In this document: one piece after another, positions 11,223 to 24,145 of the stretch
Layout: every line of letters begins with the position of its first letter
Numbering within the stretch: the first letter of the stretch is position 1
Source: Acanthaster planci
Taxonomy: Eukaryota; Echinodermata; Asteroidea; Valvatida; Acanthasteridae
Length of the DNA: 64,000 nucleotides
Assembly (NCBI RefSeq): GCF_001949145.1
Contig: NW_019091412.1
Span: forward strand, 487,486-551,485
Direction of reading: 5' to 3'
Notes under the pieces: model-generated
The model's database searches: none
Seen by the model: the letters and a program-made list of their open reading frames with translations, nothing else
What the model was told of the DNA's origin: nothing
Made by a program: the position numbers and the translations under genes

Positions 11223-14200
11223 CTAATATGAATATTCAGACTGGCCAGTGTTCACCCCTCTTCCGCCCCCTTTTTTCTTGAGGGGCTGCCTCTCCTCTTC
11301 CTCTGAGTCTGTATCCATCCGTGCCCTCCTGTCGATGTCTGCATCGTCAATGGGCGTGGCCGTTCCACCCAGAGGTTCTGGGCGGGGCATCCCAATCTGG
11401 GGCAGGGCGTTGCCCTGGAACGCCGGCTTGGAGGGGCGGTCCTGGTCATCGTGGCCGGCACCACTGGTGATGGGAGCCAGCTTCTTGTTCTGTTTGTTCT
11501 TCTTGAGTTTCTTAAGGAGCTTGTTTGGTCTCCTGTTTTCATAGAAAGATGTACACTTGTTAACAACAGCAGGAGGAAAAACACACCTAGCAGGAAGAAA
11601 CAGAAGTCTGACAACAACTAGGTTTGTAGAATCAATCTTCAAGGTTGCCTCCATTTTCTGTAACAATTACACTGATTTAGAACCAGTAAAACTGTCGCGA
11701 TTGGTAAAGCACAGGTCACTTGACTTACCTCCTCTCCCTGCTGGGCGTAGACACAGCTGAGTCATTGGTATTACCCAGAATGCTTAGCTTGATCTTCTCT
11801 TCTAGACTTGTGCCAGCCTTAGAGGGTTTGCCCATCTTCATCTGCTTGACAGAGGACCTGTAGGATGTAGAATAAGACTTTAAGATGGTTCAGCAAAGTT
11901 GTCACATGACAAAGGTAGTGTGACAAACAGGTGTAACACACAGGGAAGCAAATGGTTTAAAAGAGTCACACAGGGTGATGGATAGCATGATGCATGGTCC
12001 CCTGGATATATTGGCTGGCCAATTCGAAACAGATATTCCAAACCATAAATGAATGAAGAAATTTTGATAATTGAAAATATTCCTATGTACCAATAAAGTT
12101 TCTGTGGGCCCATACCTTCTTTGGTTGCCATTATTAGCAACATCATCAGCCTCCTCCTTCTCTTCACCAAGCTCCTCCCCCTCCTCCTTGTTGTACATCT
12201 TCCTCAGCAATGGTTCTAGGTCTTTTTCTGTCTTGCCCGGAAACAAGAGGTAGAGAATATTGCGCAGCTCTGCAAGGCTAAACTTACCGTGCTTGACAAT
12301 CCCAGAAATGAACTGCAGCTCCTGCAATTGTCCAAAACACGGAAGGTAAAACGGTGATGGGAAACACACTTTGAAAATTCAGTATCTAGCAAGAAATTCT
12401 GTCCAACTGTTCAAAGGAAGACTGGTTCACCTGTTCTTGCAGCTGTCTCAGCCTCTCCACCTCAAAGTTTCTGCGGAGATCTTCAAGGGCCTGATTTACT
12501 TCAATTTCAAGATTACGTCTGATAAATAAAAAAAACTGATTGAAAAGAAATATTGGTTGTGGGTAATAAGAAACCCCGTTAAAATCTTTTTAAATGCATT
12601 AAAAACATTATTTTAAACGAATTTTGGTTCAGCCAATGTAGTATTTTACCCTACCCTCCCCACAATCCTCCATTCACTTGCTTTGTTAGAGTTTCTGGTT
12701 AAAAAAGGCATTATTATAATAATTTTCAAACTGATAAAAAGTTATTTTCCCTCCTTGTAACAACACTTTTTATATTCAAGTAAATAGCCGGACCTAAATT
12801 CCTCCATCTCCATGAGATGCTTGTGTTTGAGAGCGACTCGTTTCAGCCTGGCAGAGGTTTTGTTCTTTTCATTTTCGCTCAGTCGTTGCAGCTCTTCCTC
12901 TTGCTTGCTAAGGAAGATCTGCTCTCGGTCAGCCAGTTTATCTCGGAGGCGACGCTTGAAATCTTTCTCCTGTTTCTCTCGTTGGGCCTTGAGCTTGTTT
13001 TCCAGGTTCTTAGCTTCCTATAAAATTGACAAAAAATCAGAAATGGACATAAAAACTACAGGCTGAGAGAAAATTGCAGATTCTAATTTAACGTTTGTAA
13101 CTGTAAGCTATTAAAGACACAAACCTTCTGATGAGTTTCAATGACCTTCTTACAGTCAGCGTTGCGGATGATACCTTCCTCTGTCATATTGTCCAGCATG
13201 TTCATCTTTAATTGCCATAGTGCCTTTTGTTGTTCTTCAATCGTTGCGATCTGATTGGGCAACAAGAAAAATAATGTGTCACATGATGAAAGGCCATATA
13301 TACCAGATCATTATGCGGGGTCATCACACACTCTCTAAGTAAAATCTGGATATATACCAGATCATTATGCGGGGTCACCACACACTCTCTAAGTAAAATC
13401 TGGATATATACCAGATCATTATGCGGGGTCATCACACACTCTCTATGTAAAATCTGGCTCGTTTTTGAAATAATACAAGTTAGTTAAGTCTAAGTTTCCG
13501 AAAGACAAGATTTACACTTTTTAGCCAGATGTAAGTCCCAAATAGTGAATGAATATATACATATGAATATTCATCAATGTGACTGACCTCTCTTGACCTC
13601 TCTAGCTGTAGCTTAGCCACCAAGGTACCAAGATGTTCTTCTTGCTCTTTAAGTGCTACAACCTTGGCCTGCATCATTTCCACTCTCACCTTTAAGAGAG
13701 AAATAAAAGTTTATGTATTTTCATTTTTATATTTGATGAACTTCAGTGCCAAATTGATCACACTTCTGTACATCAAAAATCAGTGGGGATGAGGAATTTT
13801 CTGCAGAAGGTAAGTAAAGATATTTTTGCATGATGTGTTAATAAATTACTGAATAATGTGGAAATTGGTAGTTTTACTGCATGTGGACAATTGTGAAGAA
13901 TCCTTTCTTGATGACAAATAACCAATAAGAGTGACTACTGACTGCTTCAAGTTCATCTTCTATGTCCTCTGCGTCATTTCCAGACAGCAGGGCAATCTTC
14001 TCTTCAGCTTGTTTCTTTATCAACTCTTGCTGCGTCTCTTCTCCATCTTCATCACTGTCTGCAAGTTGCTGTTTGCGGGCCATACGCTGTAAAGTGATTA
14101 CAAAGAACAAGGCTTTAATGTCGTGACTGCATAGAGGAAAGTTGTCTCGGCCTTGATGATGAGCATTAAGCAAGGCAGATCCCTTGGGGGCCATTTTGTC

Positions 14201-17200
14201 ATGAACATTTAGAAAATTCTTTCAGTATAAACAATGAAAAATGATGCCCTAAATTGCATTGTTCTCCTCACAGAGAGCGCAACTAACCTCATCTTATCAA
14301 CCAAGTCAGTCCAATAATCAAAATCTATGAAGCTAATCTAAAACGAACCAACAAAGTGAATAAGATGTACAAGTGTACAAAATCACCCAATTGATGTACA
14401 ACAATAAGAATTGACTCAATGGCAACAATTAAGAAATGTCACTGCACTTATTACAGGCCTGATTCCCACCTGTGCTTCCTGGGTGTGTTTCCTCTGTAGT
14501 TTCTCCATCTGTCTGGCCCGTCGTTGAGTCACCCTCTCCTCCAGCAGTCGTCGCTGCTTGAGTTTCTGCAGTGCCAGGCTGCTATCCAGAGCCACTTGCT
14601 GCTTCTCGTGCTCGTCCAGGATGCGCTGCCGGTCCTCCTCTGAGATGGCCAGCTGGGAGGCGAGGATGCGGCTACAGAGGAAGGATCAGAGATGAGGAGT
14701 GTACCAACTGAGATGGTTTATCTAGCTGGTAAGCATTAGTGAGACTACCAACATGAAGATTTAGCTGCCATAGTGCCAGGTTTTATTATCATAATATTGT
14801 CAAATTCGGACACATTTTTGGAAGCTGTTGAAGTGTTGCCCTAGCCTTTACAGTTAAATGGTAAACCACTTTTCTTGTGATGAATCTTTGACAAAAGACC
14901 TTGACTAGACTTATTTGTGAGAGTAATGCCATTGGAGAACAGACATCAAACAGGAAAAAGCCATTGTTGATAAGGGGAAATGACACATGTTCTGTAAAAT
15001 TCAGTAAGCATTATGCTCACCCGACCACTTTCTCCTCATGGTCTCGAATCATCTGCTGTTCTTGTTTCTCCTCTTGTTTTCTGTTGATCCATTCCTGGCG
15101 ATGCCTAGCCAGACGCTTCTGCATTGCCAACACAAAAACATCTCCCTTCAGGACAAAGAAACTGACGGTTCTATTTCATTTCTTACCAAATAAAGCAGGG
15201 GACTTCCAGACGGGTTTCATTTTTATAACAGAATTTCTAAAGCTATTGCAACATGAAAACAAAATTCAGGATTGGTATGCCAAAGTTGTGAATTAGTTCT
15301 GAATCCTATCAAAGTGGACAAACAAAATTGTTATCAGCCATTGGCTTGACAAGGACCACTGAGAGAGATACAAGTGGCCTATTACTGTGGAACATACAGG
15401 GCTTTACCTTCAAGAGCCTTTCTTGCTTCAGTCTCTGCTCTTCGTGCTCTTCAGCTAATCTTTCCATGTCTCTCTGATGCTGCTCCAAGATCTCATTCTT
15501 CATGCGCTCGGTCATTCCTGCGGATGAGGACCATGTGAAAGAAGTGAAGGATGAGGGGAACGCAATACATCCAAAAAGTGACTGTAGTTTTTGAACTGTG
15601 GTATAGGATCAATTGACCAACATAAAGGTTTCTGTTTCATCGATCGCGTTCCTTGGAGTATAGTCTTCTCTCAAACATCTACTCACCATGACTCATCAGG
15701 TCTTTGAAGAACCCCTCCTTGCTCCTGGTGAGTTTCTCCTTGGTCTCTCCTGCCAGCTTCTTGTGGAGGTCATCCAACTGCTTGGCTGCATCATCGTCCA
15801 GGGATAACTCCAGCTCGTGCATCTCGCTGCGCTGGGAGGCGAGGAGGTCTGTCTTGGCATCCATGTACTGTGAAGGATCTGGGATGAGTCCAGAATACAC
15901 TACGTGATGATACTGTGTCTCAAGAAGTTGCACCTAATAAATACTTTTGCTTCTTAAAATGCCTTGTAACTAGGGTGAAAGAATCATTCTAGGTGGTTTT
16001 TGACTTACCAAGATTGTTATTTTCCAGTTTTGCTCGCTGCTCTTTTTCAAACTGATCTAGTTGTTGCTTATGTTCTCGGGCCTAGTAGGGTGAGAAAACA
16101 TGATGATGATGATAGATAATGATGTTGACTGACCGACAGACTGACTTTCAGAACACAGTTAGCCAAAACGAGATGAAGTAAGTACTTTACCAAGGAGCCG
16201 AGCTAGAAGGGTCAGTCACTGGCTTTTCAGCAACAAAATATCCGACAGAAAGACAGTCAATAAGATGAACATAGCAACAACGGAAATACACAGATCCTCA
16301 CTGATTGTTTATTGTCTTTGACACCTGCTGGTACACCTTCCTTTATGCGACCACCTGTTCCGTTTGGCACAGACTGCAAATCATTTATATTTTTGAGGGG
16401 GTGGGTGGGTTAGGAGGGATAACTGTTTATAAATTCCACCAAGCATCTTACCCTCTCCTCTAGTTTTCTCTTCTTGAGTTCACTCAGCCTCTTGTGAAGT
16501 GCCTCTTCCTGTTTGGATTTCTCCTTGTCATACCCTGCCTTAGCAGCCATGAACTCCTGCCTCAATCTCTGGGTGTAGCGCTCTGCCTCTGCCTCTGTCA
16601 GCTTGTCATCCTTCTCCAGCTCGTCGATGACGCCCAGGGTCTGCGTTACCATGGTGTTCAGCATCTGCTTGTGGTGGTCACCTAGAGAATCCTGGATGGA
16701 TAAACCGCAAAGAGAGTGCTAGTTGAAGATGTGCATTATGAAAGATTGTGTAACAAATATTTATTAAATTTATTAGATTTAATCAACCGAGAAAGTTAAA
16801 CTACATGCATGCTGATCAGGGGTAATATTTCACCACTTGTTTTCAGAAAACATACTGAATCCATTTTGAGCAACGATACAAAGTACATGAATCCTCAGTA
16901 TCAGTAATAAATCAAGGGCAAATTGATATTTTTTTTAACCTACATGTAGATAAGCCTGCTTTCCTAGGAGTTTAAGGACATGAGAAACTCTCTCCTCTTA
17001 CATTTGACTGTGCCAGCGCCCGCCGCTTGGCCAGCTTCTCCTCCAGCAGCATCCGTTGCCTTGACAACTCATCATCCATGGCGGTCTCCAGGTCCTGCAT
17101 GTTGCTACGGTGCTCCCTCAACAGCCTCGCAGCCGCATCCTCGTCTAGCTTGGATTGGAGGATGACTTCATCAAGGTACCCCTCTTGGAGTGACTTGACA

Positions 17201-20200
17201 CCCAGGCGCTTGCGGATGGCAATTTCCTGCGTGAGATGGTATTGTGGTCAAGTATTTCATTAGCACTTCACAAATAGTACTTACAACTGCTTCACAATTA
17301 CATTACTAGTACCTCAGTCCCACTGAAAGCAACAACCTACTCCAATATGAAGTAGAACAAAGACCTTTCTTAATTAATGTTCACCCACTGTTTCTATTAA
17401 CAGTATTTACAAGTAGCGAAAATTCATTTGAAGTACAAGTTAGTGTTGGGCAGTTCCAGAATTCTCAGGACTTGTGAAGTCCTTTACAACACTGGTATTA
17501 GGACACTTGATAACTTCTTTATCGCTGGCCGGGGCAATAATGTCTCACTGTCAGCTTAGTCAAAATACCAGTTCCATATTTGGGGGGGGGGGGCTTGTTT
17601 CTAGCTTCTGTGGCAATCAATTTGTAATAAAAGGTCCTGTAATGCCAAAATTGTGTAAGTAAAGAGAAAGAGGGCATTGCAAGACAAAATGTATGTATGG
17701 GGTAGAACCCTTGCAATTAACTAATTTAATCTGAAAGACTTTCTCTCTCCAGATTTCCATGTCTCTTTGAAGTATTCATTTACAGCTAAAGTAAACGAAT
17801 GTATCAAGACAGAGTGCTTGGCTTTGGTTACAATTCTTTGTCTTGATTCTCATCAATCCTTTCATCTTCCTCCAACATGTACCTTTCGGGCTTTCTCCTG
17901 TCTCTCGTCCTGATGGAGTTTGAGCAGCTGCATCACTTCATTCTTCTCTGCGTCATGCTGTTGCCGTAGCAACAGTAAGATCTCTCTCCTCTCCTACAGA
18001 GGACGGGTAAACAATGAAGCTCACAGAATTCCAGACTGTGAATTGCATGTAATTTTCCGTGTGAGTTTGCGCAGTTCTTGACAGCAATAATTGAGTTATT
18101 GAGAAAAAAAAATCCTGCTTTAATTGAAAATTCCATGATGTGGTTTGGGATTAATTCTAATTTCTGCGTTTCTCAAGGACACACTGTCGACTAGCCTTTA
18201 GCATTAGATTAACTATGGAATAGCAAACAGTAGCAAGGATCTAAAAATAAATGGTTGTCAGGGAGTTGTCTGCTTAACTAATGGGAAACATTTCTGTCAT
18301 TTCTGAAACTCAAAGAACAAATGAGCAACACAATGTTGTTTGTACCTCTTCTGTCATTCCTTTTGTCTGTGTCAGGGTGTCATTGTATTCGGCTTTGTGT
18401 TTTCTCTGAAGCTCAGCTAGTTTCAGCTGAAAAAAGAGACGCAAAGGAAAGCCAAAAACAACTTTTCAAATAATTAGTTTATCTTCAAATCGATAAAAAA
18501 TAGCCTGCGCTTATATTCAGATCAACTCTTTACATCTAAAACATGGCATTCAACACCATTGGTTTGACAATCATTGTTTGCAATAAAACTGTTCTAAATA
18601 ATCTTTCAAGATTTTTCTATTCTGAATTTAAAAATTTATATATGCAATGCAATTTAACAGAGTAAGATCTAGCATTTCAAAGTAAGTTTTAATTTTTCAA
18701 AAATTGTCCTTTTTTCAAGAAGAGAAACCAAAGACTCACTTTATTCCGAGCGCTCAATTCCTTGATAAGTTCTCGGCATTCCTCCTTATACTCATCATCC
18801 AGTGTCTTGCTCAAGTCCTTAACTTTGCGCTGGAATTTCCTGTTGGACTTGTCACAGATTTTCTTTGGCACGGTGCCCTCTGTTGCCCATTTGCTGACCA
18901 GGTTGATACTAGATTCCACCATGGCATCGATGCGTTGCTGCTCCAGTTGGATATCGATTGTGATAGTCCACCAGATGTCCAAGCTGGACATTACAACAAA
19001 CAATTAAAAGGAGTCACTCATTACAGAAATTGAATTCTACCTTTTATAAACGTGTTTATTTGTTCTTGTAATCAGACAAACCAGAGGAATCTCCTTACTT
19101 TTCAAATTCCAGCAGCTTTCTAGCCTTGTCTTTGAGAGCCAGAACCATAACGATGCTGTCGTCTATAGCAATCAAGCTGGAGAAAGAACAATTTAATGAA
19201 TCATGACTACAAACATCCCAGATTTCTCAACTAGAATGAGGAAATGTTTGAAAAATAGCTGGGGCTAAAGTTAAAACCTCAGGGTGGCTACGGAGACAGT
19301 TCTGATCTTCAAATGCTTCAGTTCCACAAGTTCTGAAACTTATGGGAACTAGGTTCTAGAAGGTTTGGAAGTTCTTAAAATTTCAGTAAGTTATAAGTTG
19401 TTTTTTTGCCTTGAACTGTAGAGATTCAAAGGTCAGAAAGCACTTCATTCAATGAGAGTGAATGGAGTGACTCACCAAAACTCCTTGAGGTTACTCAGGC
19501 CAGACCGAGCCCCACCCTTTGCATTCATGACTAATCCCTGTCCCTTAGACCCTCCGGCGTTCTTGCCGATTGGCTGCACGGTAGCGTAGGGACCCTTCCG
19601 GCAGCACTTGATGCAGATGAGGCAGATCAGGGCCACGATGATGCAGCCAATGATGAGAGCGACAAAGAAGAGGACAGCTGCAAGGCCGTGGTCATAGATG
19701 ATACTTTCCTCCTGGGTTTCAACAGGTGTGATACAGGTCTCTGGTTGGACGGTGGGGCTGTAGGAACGGCCGGGATGCTGCCAAAAAACCAAAACAAATC
19801 CACTGCACATTTCCACCAATTAATGACAAAGGAAACACATCTATAATGCTGCATTAAACTTAGAAAACAAGTTCTTATCAAACAAAATTAATTGTCAAAC
19901 TGAACATTTGAACACATGTTTTAAATTAAAGATAATGTCTAATCAAAAGTACTGTGTCCTACCTCTGCTGTTATTTCCTGAGTTGGCATGGAGTGCCATG
20001 TTGCCATGGCAACATGTGTCAGTGATGTACCAATGTCATTGGTCACCGTGTCATCACTGAAGTAAGCCTTGTATGAGAAAGTTAATGTATCACCAACTAC
20101 AAGGAAAGAGAGTACAAAGCTGACAGATGAATATGAGCAAATCAAAATTATTATATCAGAATTAATTTACAATCATGCTGAAATTTTTGAACACATAAAC

Positions 20201-23200
20201 AGATCTTTATTAATGTTAACTTTAGCTGTTTTCTGAAACCCAGCATGAATACTTACAAGCCTAGCTAATGACATTTTATTGTTAAGCCATTTAACTCTAA
20301 GGTGACTCATTTACCTCTTAGGTTACTCATTTCACTCTCAGGTGAGTTTGACTTTCCTACTTTGTGATTTGTGTTACTCACTGCAAGAACAGCCCACTGC
20401 TTGCATTTTACACTCAAAAAGAATGGTTCAAGACATGTGACTCACTAATGACGCACTGTACACACACGTGACTCATTACTCGCTACACCTTGAATGAATG
20501 AATCAGTCCTATAACTTACCCATCAGCTTGTCCACCTGATAGACCAATTCCTGTGAGCTCACAGTGAAACCATCTGTCCCATAGGCTGGCTCTAGGTCAG
20601 TGAAGTATTCCAAGATGAACCCTTGAACCTGATCCTTGAACACTACCCCGTACGCAGGGGTCCCAGACTGGGGTGAGTGGGACAGGGTTGTGGTGAAGCG
20701 CAAGTAGTTTAGTGAATAGTCTAGATCCTCAGTCACTGCCTCATCAAGCTGTGAGATCATGGAAGAAAATAGAAATGTCACTGCCATGCTGAATTCTGAT
20801 GTCAAACAGCAAAGTGTTGCTTATTAAAAAAAGTTGAGCTGGGACCCAAAAGTCATTTTCACAGTGATCTTTTAATTTTTTTGCTCGCAAAATGAGAAAA
20901 ATAACAGACAAAAATATAAAAGAGTTTGTGATTTCATTCTAAGAACAATTACTGCAGGAAGTTTTGCTGTTTAATCAACCTACCACAGTGAGTGTCTTGT
21001 CCAGTATCAGATCTGGTTCGGAGACCACTAGTACACTATTACCTAGAGGGATGTCCTCCTGATTTAGATTCATTGTGAAGGTATAGGTTATCATGACTCC
21101 TTTGACAGTCTGTGCTGTTTGTCCAATGATCAACCGAATCTGTAAGGATAAAGCATGGCAAATACCACTTCTTGTCATGAAGTGGGAAAAATGACGACAG
21201 TGAGCTGGGGGGGGGAAGCAGTACAAGATTGAGGTTAATGTACAGGTAATCCGGCAAAGCCTAAAAAAAGCACAGTCACATCAGACATTTCAGTTCTTGG
21301 ATCTGAATGGGTGCATGACCAAAGGTAGAGTGGCATACATGTATGGTCTCTTAATACTATAGTCCCTTTCATTTTTGTCAATTGACAATTAAGAGAAAGA
21401 GGAAAATAATTGCTTTCATTGAAATACAAAACTGAGATCAATGGATGACAGACTTCACCAGTGGTTAGTATGGAAACTTCATAAATCCCCAAATTCAAAT
21501 ACCATAATGTCAGTATTAATTTTTTTCTATGCTCAATAAAAATATTGATCCTAAAAATTTGTCATGGCTTGATAATAATGGCAAAAATAAAAGCTTGATG
21601 TAATTTCCCAATGTTTATAAATATTTCTATATTTGCACTGTTACCATTGCATACACGTACATGTACATGTAAATAACAGCCCACATAACATGTGGTTACA
21701 TTGCAATTGTGGACAGGTGATTTTTATCTAAGTTTATCAATTATTCACATGCCATCCCTCAGCTATTTTATGAACTTTATGACAAGGCAAGCTTCACCAT
21801 TCTTTCATGTTGTATGCTTACACAAAATATAAGAGAGTGATCCAAGAAAGTTAAAATAAAATCATACTGAATAACTAGAAAATATCCCGTCCCTCCTCAA
21901 AAAATGGATTCTCCATTACATTAAAGTAGAAAGCTCTCTCCATTAAAGCCATCTTTCATTTAGTCCTAGGTTGCCAGCGGGCCTATTACCATAGCAGCAG
22001 CGTAATATTTGCAGTGCAAACAATATTACAGGTTGACAGGAGGGTATTAACACTAACAATGATCCCATATTAGGCAAGGATTCAAGCAACAGGAACATTG
22101 AATGTTGATAGTAATTGGTAATAGGGGTTGACAGTTGGATTCTGAATTTGTCGGAGCAAGTTTGAGCAATTTTTATTTGAATAAATGTAAAGTGGAGAAT
22201 AAAGAACATAATTTATTTTAAAAAGTCTTTAGAAGAAATTGACTGCAAAATTAAACTCATTTTGAGCAATTTCCATGAATTTTAATCTCTCATTTTTTTT
22301 GTCCTGGGAACATATTATGCATTCTCCTAGGCTGATTATTATTGGGAATTGTAAATTGAATTCAAGTATCACATAAATTTAAGTAACTTTGAGTCAAAGT
22401 TTGACTAACCAATAATGGTTTTATTTGGCTATGTAAAGTCAATTGAGCAACCTTCTGTATGGAATAGAAAATAGTTAGTGGCTAACAACATTTCTTGCTT
22501 GTTTCCAGGGATGTGTCAGAATCATGGCACTGGGAGTTAAAACAGCTCAGGGGATCTTTTTCTTTTGGAAGGAAACAAGTTGCTAATCAACTTGGATACT
22601 ACCAATTTAATATGCGTACACGTTATTTGTATTAATGGTCTTGCCTACTTACTGTAAAGTTCACGGTTTCCACACTATCACCCGTGTTGACAATATCAAA
22701 CAGATTCCAAATGAGGGTAGCACTAGCCTGGTTCCCCGCAGTGGCAACCCGTCGACGGCGAGCATTACTGGTAGCATTCTGGATAGTGACAAAGGCTACC
22801 GGCGATGAGGCATTGGTGAAACTGGTCACGTTTTGGCTGGCAGGGTTGGAGAAAGTGATGTTGGGACTGTCGGAAGTGGCCAGACAGGACAAGACATCCA
22901 GATTGATGAAGGAAATATCTTCAGATACGAAGTCTGGAGGTGAATTAAAAAAAACAGTGTATTGCTGAAAAAAGAAATTGAAGGAATGATTGGCTTATCT
23001 TTAAAAGTAGATTATGTTGTCATTACTTTGTTATGAACTTTTCCAAATAAAAAACATATCACTCAAATCATACAAGGAAACTGACTCTGTGTTTATACAT
23101 GAAAAGATGGACAAAGAAATTGTGTGGTTTGGGATTTGAACCTGGGTGCTCTGGAACACCATACGGGTGCTCTACCATGCTATGGGTACCTGCACATGTA

Positions 23201-24145
23201 CCTGCATTGGTGTTCAGTGATCTAGAGGTCACTGCAGTCGATTTCTTTCTTCATCTTTATAATTACAAATATCTATCAATATGTATGCATTTTTATTCGC
23301 TTTCAACTTTAGATTCAGATTTTTTTTAGAATTTTTCCTCACTGAAAGTACACTCAAGTCAATTTACCGACAACTGTGATTTTCTTTTTGTCAGCTTTGT
23401 TTTGGACATTCTTTAATATGAGTGAAGCCACAGACTGTGTCTGGAAAACAAAGTCAGAATAAAGTTGGGAAGTCCCATTCATACCTGAGATCACCTGAAT
23501 CTCTGACATGTTCCAGGATCCTGGAGGAATTTGAAAGGAGGCAGAGGCCTCCATCTCTCGGTCGAAGATGAAAGGTTGGTCCTGGGCAATGGCCAACTTA
23601 TTGGTGTTAACCTCAGGGCCAGCATAACTCAAAATTCTGGAGGCTGTGAACGTTTCTTCGTAGCTTGGTCCATAGTCAACGCTCAGTGTTACATTTAGCA
23701 GATAGCCTATGTTCTGGGAGTTTTGAACGTAAAGTGTGCGGCGAAGGTCTATGACGTTCTCTAGACTAGTGTTTCCAAGTGTTGCATTTATAACTTCGAC
23801 CTCTCCGAAAGACACATTCAGTTGTGTTCTGGAAGTCTGAATGATTTCCTGGGCATCTTGTAAATTGCTAGCATAGGTGATGGTGAGGTTCTCAGCAGCG
23901 ACTTGGGCAAACTCATCCGGAATTTCCACAGAGAGTCTCACATGGTCACCAGCACTACCAAATTGCAGGCCCACGCTGATGGTCAAATGGTCAGTGAGGT
24001 ACAGCGATGGAAAGCTTCCCACCATGGGGTTGGAGGTGGGGGTATTGACTTGCAGAGCAACATCCACAAGTTGGGAGTGACAACCTTGGAGACAGACCAA
24101 GTGACAGATGATGATACTAATGAAGATGAAATCTTGAAGAGCCAT
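11223..24145 (-). CDS. EVC2: EVC2/limbin-like type I membrane protein (complete, 25 coding exons)
   Basis: Exons in transcript order: 24145-23368, 22933-22653, 21139-20984, 20748-20520, 20096-19963, 19777-19476, 19176-19099, 18983-18740, 18426-18346, 17993-17883, 17226-17002, 16691-16452, 16081-16009, 15878-15687, 15517-15408, 15118-15021, 14671-14470, 14086-13943, 13689-13588, 13250-13125, 13017-12794, 12518-12431, 12321-12116, 11857-11729, 11532-11223. They join to 4863 nt, 1620 residues, with matching phases throughout. A signal peptide and N-glycosylated ectodomain are followed by one membrane span (about 558-582) and a roughly 1000-residue charged coiled-coil tail. EVC2 pairs with EVC at the cilium base and promotes Smoothened-dependent Hedgehog output. 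The identification rests on this architecture and on the head-to-head EVC neighbour. Human EVC2 is about 1308 residues, so this protein is longer, mainly in the ectodomain. A possible 5' UTR acceptor lies at 24196/24197. Confidence 0.85.
13296..13457. repeat. 54-bp x 3 tandem repeat in an EVC2 intron
   Basis: Three nearly identical 54-bp units (CCAG of each unit at 13303, 13357 and 13411), each containing ATATACCAGATCATTATG and CACACACTCTCTAAGTAAAA. They lie between EVC2 exons 19 and 20. Because 54 is a multiple of three, an 18-residue periodic open frame is kept on the EVC2 strand, but it is not in frame with either flanking exon. Confidence 0.9.
19610..19684 (-). other. EVC2: EVC2 transmembrane segment
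   Basis: Within exon 6 (19777-19476) a 25-residue hydrophobic run, LAAVLFFVALIIGCIIVALI and onward (residues about 558-582), is followed by KCCRKG. The cytosolic side therefore has palmitoylatable cysteines and positive charge, as expected for a type I protein. An acidic linker (ETQEESIIYDHG) precedes it. Confidence 0.9.
20000..20013. promoter_or_regulatory. Perfect RFX X-box-like palindrome inside EVC2 exon 5
   Basis: GTTGCCATGGCAAC, the core of a 20-bp perfect palindrome at 19997-20016. It matches the canonical X-box bound by RFX factors, which control cilia genes, but it lies in coding sequence (reading VAMAT), so coincidence is possible. Confidence 0.3.
20303..20475. promoter_or_regulatory. 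Cluster of AP-1-like TGACTCA words in EVC2 intron 4
   Basis: TGACTCA occurs exactly at 20303-20309, 20438-20444 and 20469-20475. A near match (GGTTACTCATT) lies near 20321, inside an imperfect 20-bp tandem repeat (CTCTnAGGTkACTCATT) at about 20295-20345. The motif equals the bZIP AP-1 consensus. Function is not shown. Confidence 0.25.
21140..22652 (-). other. EVC2 intron 2, nothing recognised
   Basis: The longest intron of the gene, about 1.5 kb and AT-rich. A G homopolymer run lies near 21205. I saw no additional exon: the flanking exons join in phase 0 without one. No clear mobile element was found. Confidence 0.5.
22749..22760 (-). other. EVC2: Tetrabasic (RRRR) possible furin site in EVC2 ectodomain
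   Basis: Codons CGC CGT CGA CGG encode RRRR at residues about 318-321, in SNARRRRVATAGN, between glycosylation sequons and beta-rich blocks. The RXXR / RX(K/R)R rule for furin-type proprotein convertases is met. Cleavage is only predicted. Confidence 0.45.
23128..23186 (-). repeat. tRNA-like SINE head in EVC2 intron 1
   Basis: Read on the minus strand it carries an A-box-like GCATGGTAGAGCACC and a B-box-like GGTTCAAATCC (complement of 23132-23142), about 40 bases apart, with D-arm-like GGTAGAGC. This is a tRNA-derived piece, either a SINE head or a tRNA pseudogene; no full cloverleaf is preserved. Confidence 0.5.

Larger units (their letters stand above)
19685..24145 (-). other. EVC2: EVC2 signal peptide and ectodomain exons
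   Basis: Coding exons 1-5 and the start of exon 6. The protein begins MALQDFIFISIIICHLVCLQ, a typical signal peptide. About 530 residues of beta-rich sequence with many N-glycosylation sequons follow (for example NIT, NVT, NAS and NAT in exon 2). Successive segments resemble one another loosely (a strand-rich pattern with VNFT/ITYTFTMN/LTFSYKAYF), suggesting two or more related beta-sandwich modules such as DUF11-like repeats; that is inference. Exon 2 starts at 22933: the alternative acceptor further upstream would introduce an in-frame stop, so the downstream CTCCAG site was chosen. Confidence 0.7.

Noticed and set aside
11248-11544. Plus-strand open frame opposite the last EVC2 exon
   Set aside because: Antisense to a charged, GC-rich exon; the minus frame continues the phase chain to the stop.
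13296-13457. CRISPR array
   Set aside because: Only three directly adjacent 54-bp units without unique spacers, in an animal intron.
22954-22966. Alternative acceptor for EVC2 exon 2 (TTTTTCAG near 22967)
   Set aside because: Using it would put a TAA in frame after seven codons; the CTCCAG site ending at 22934 keeps the frame.
23128-23186. Functional tRNA gene
   Set aside because: Box-like words are present but no complete acceptor stem or cloverleaf; a SINE head or pseudogene fits better.
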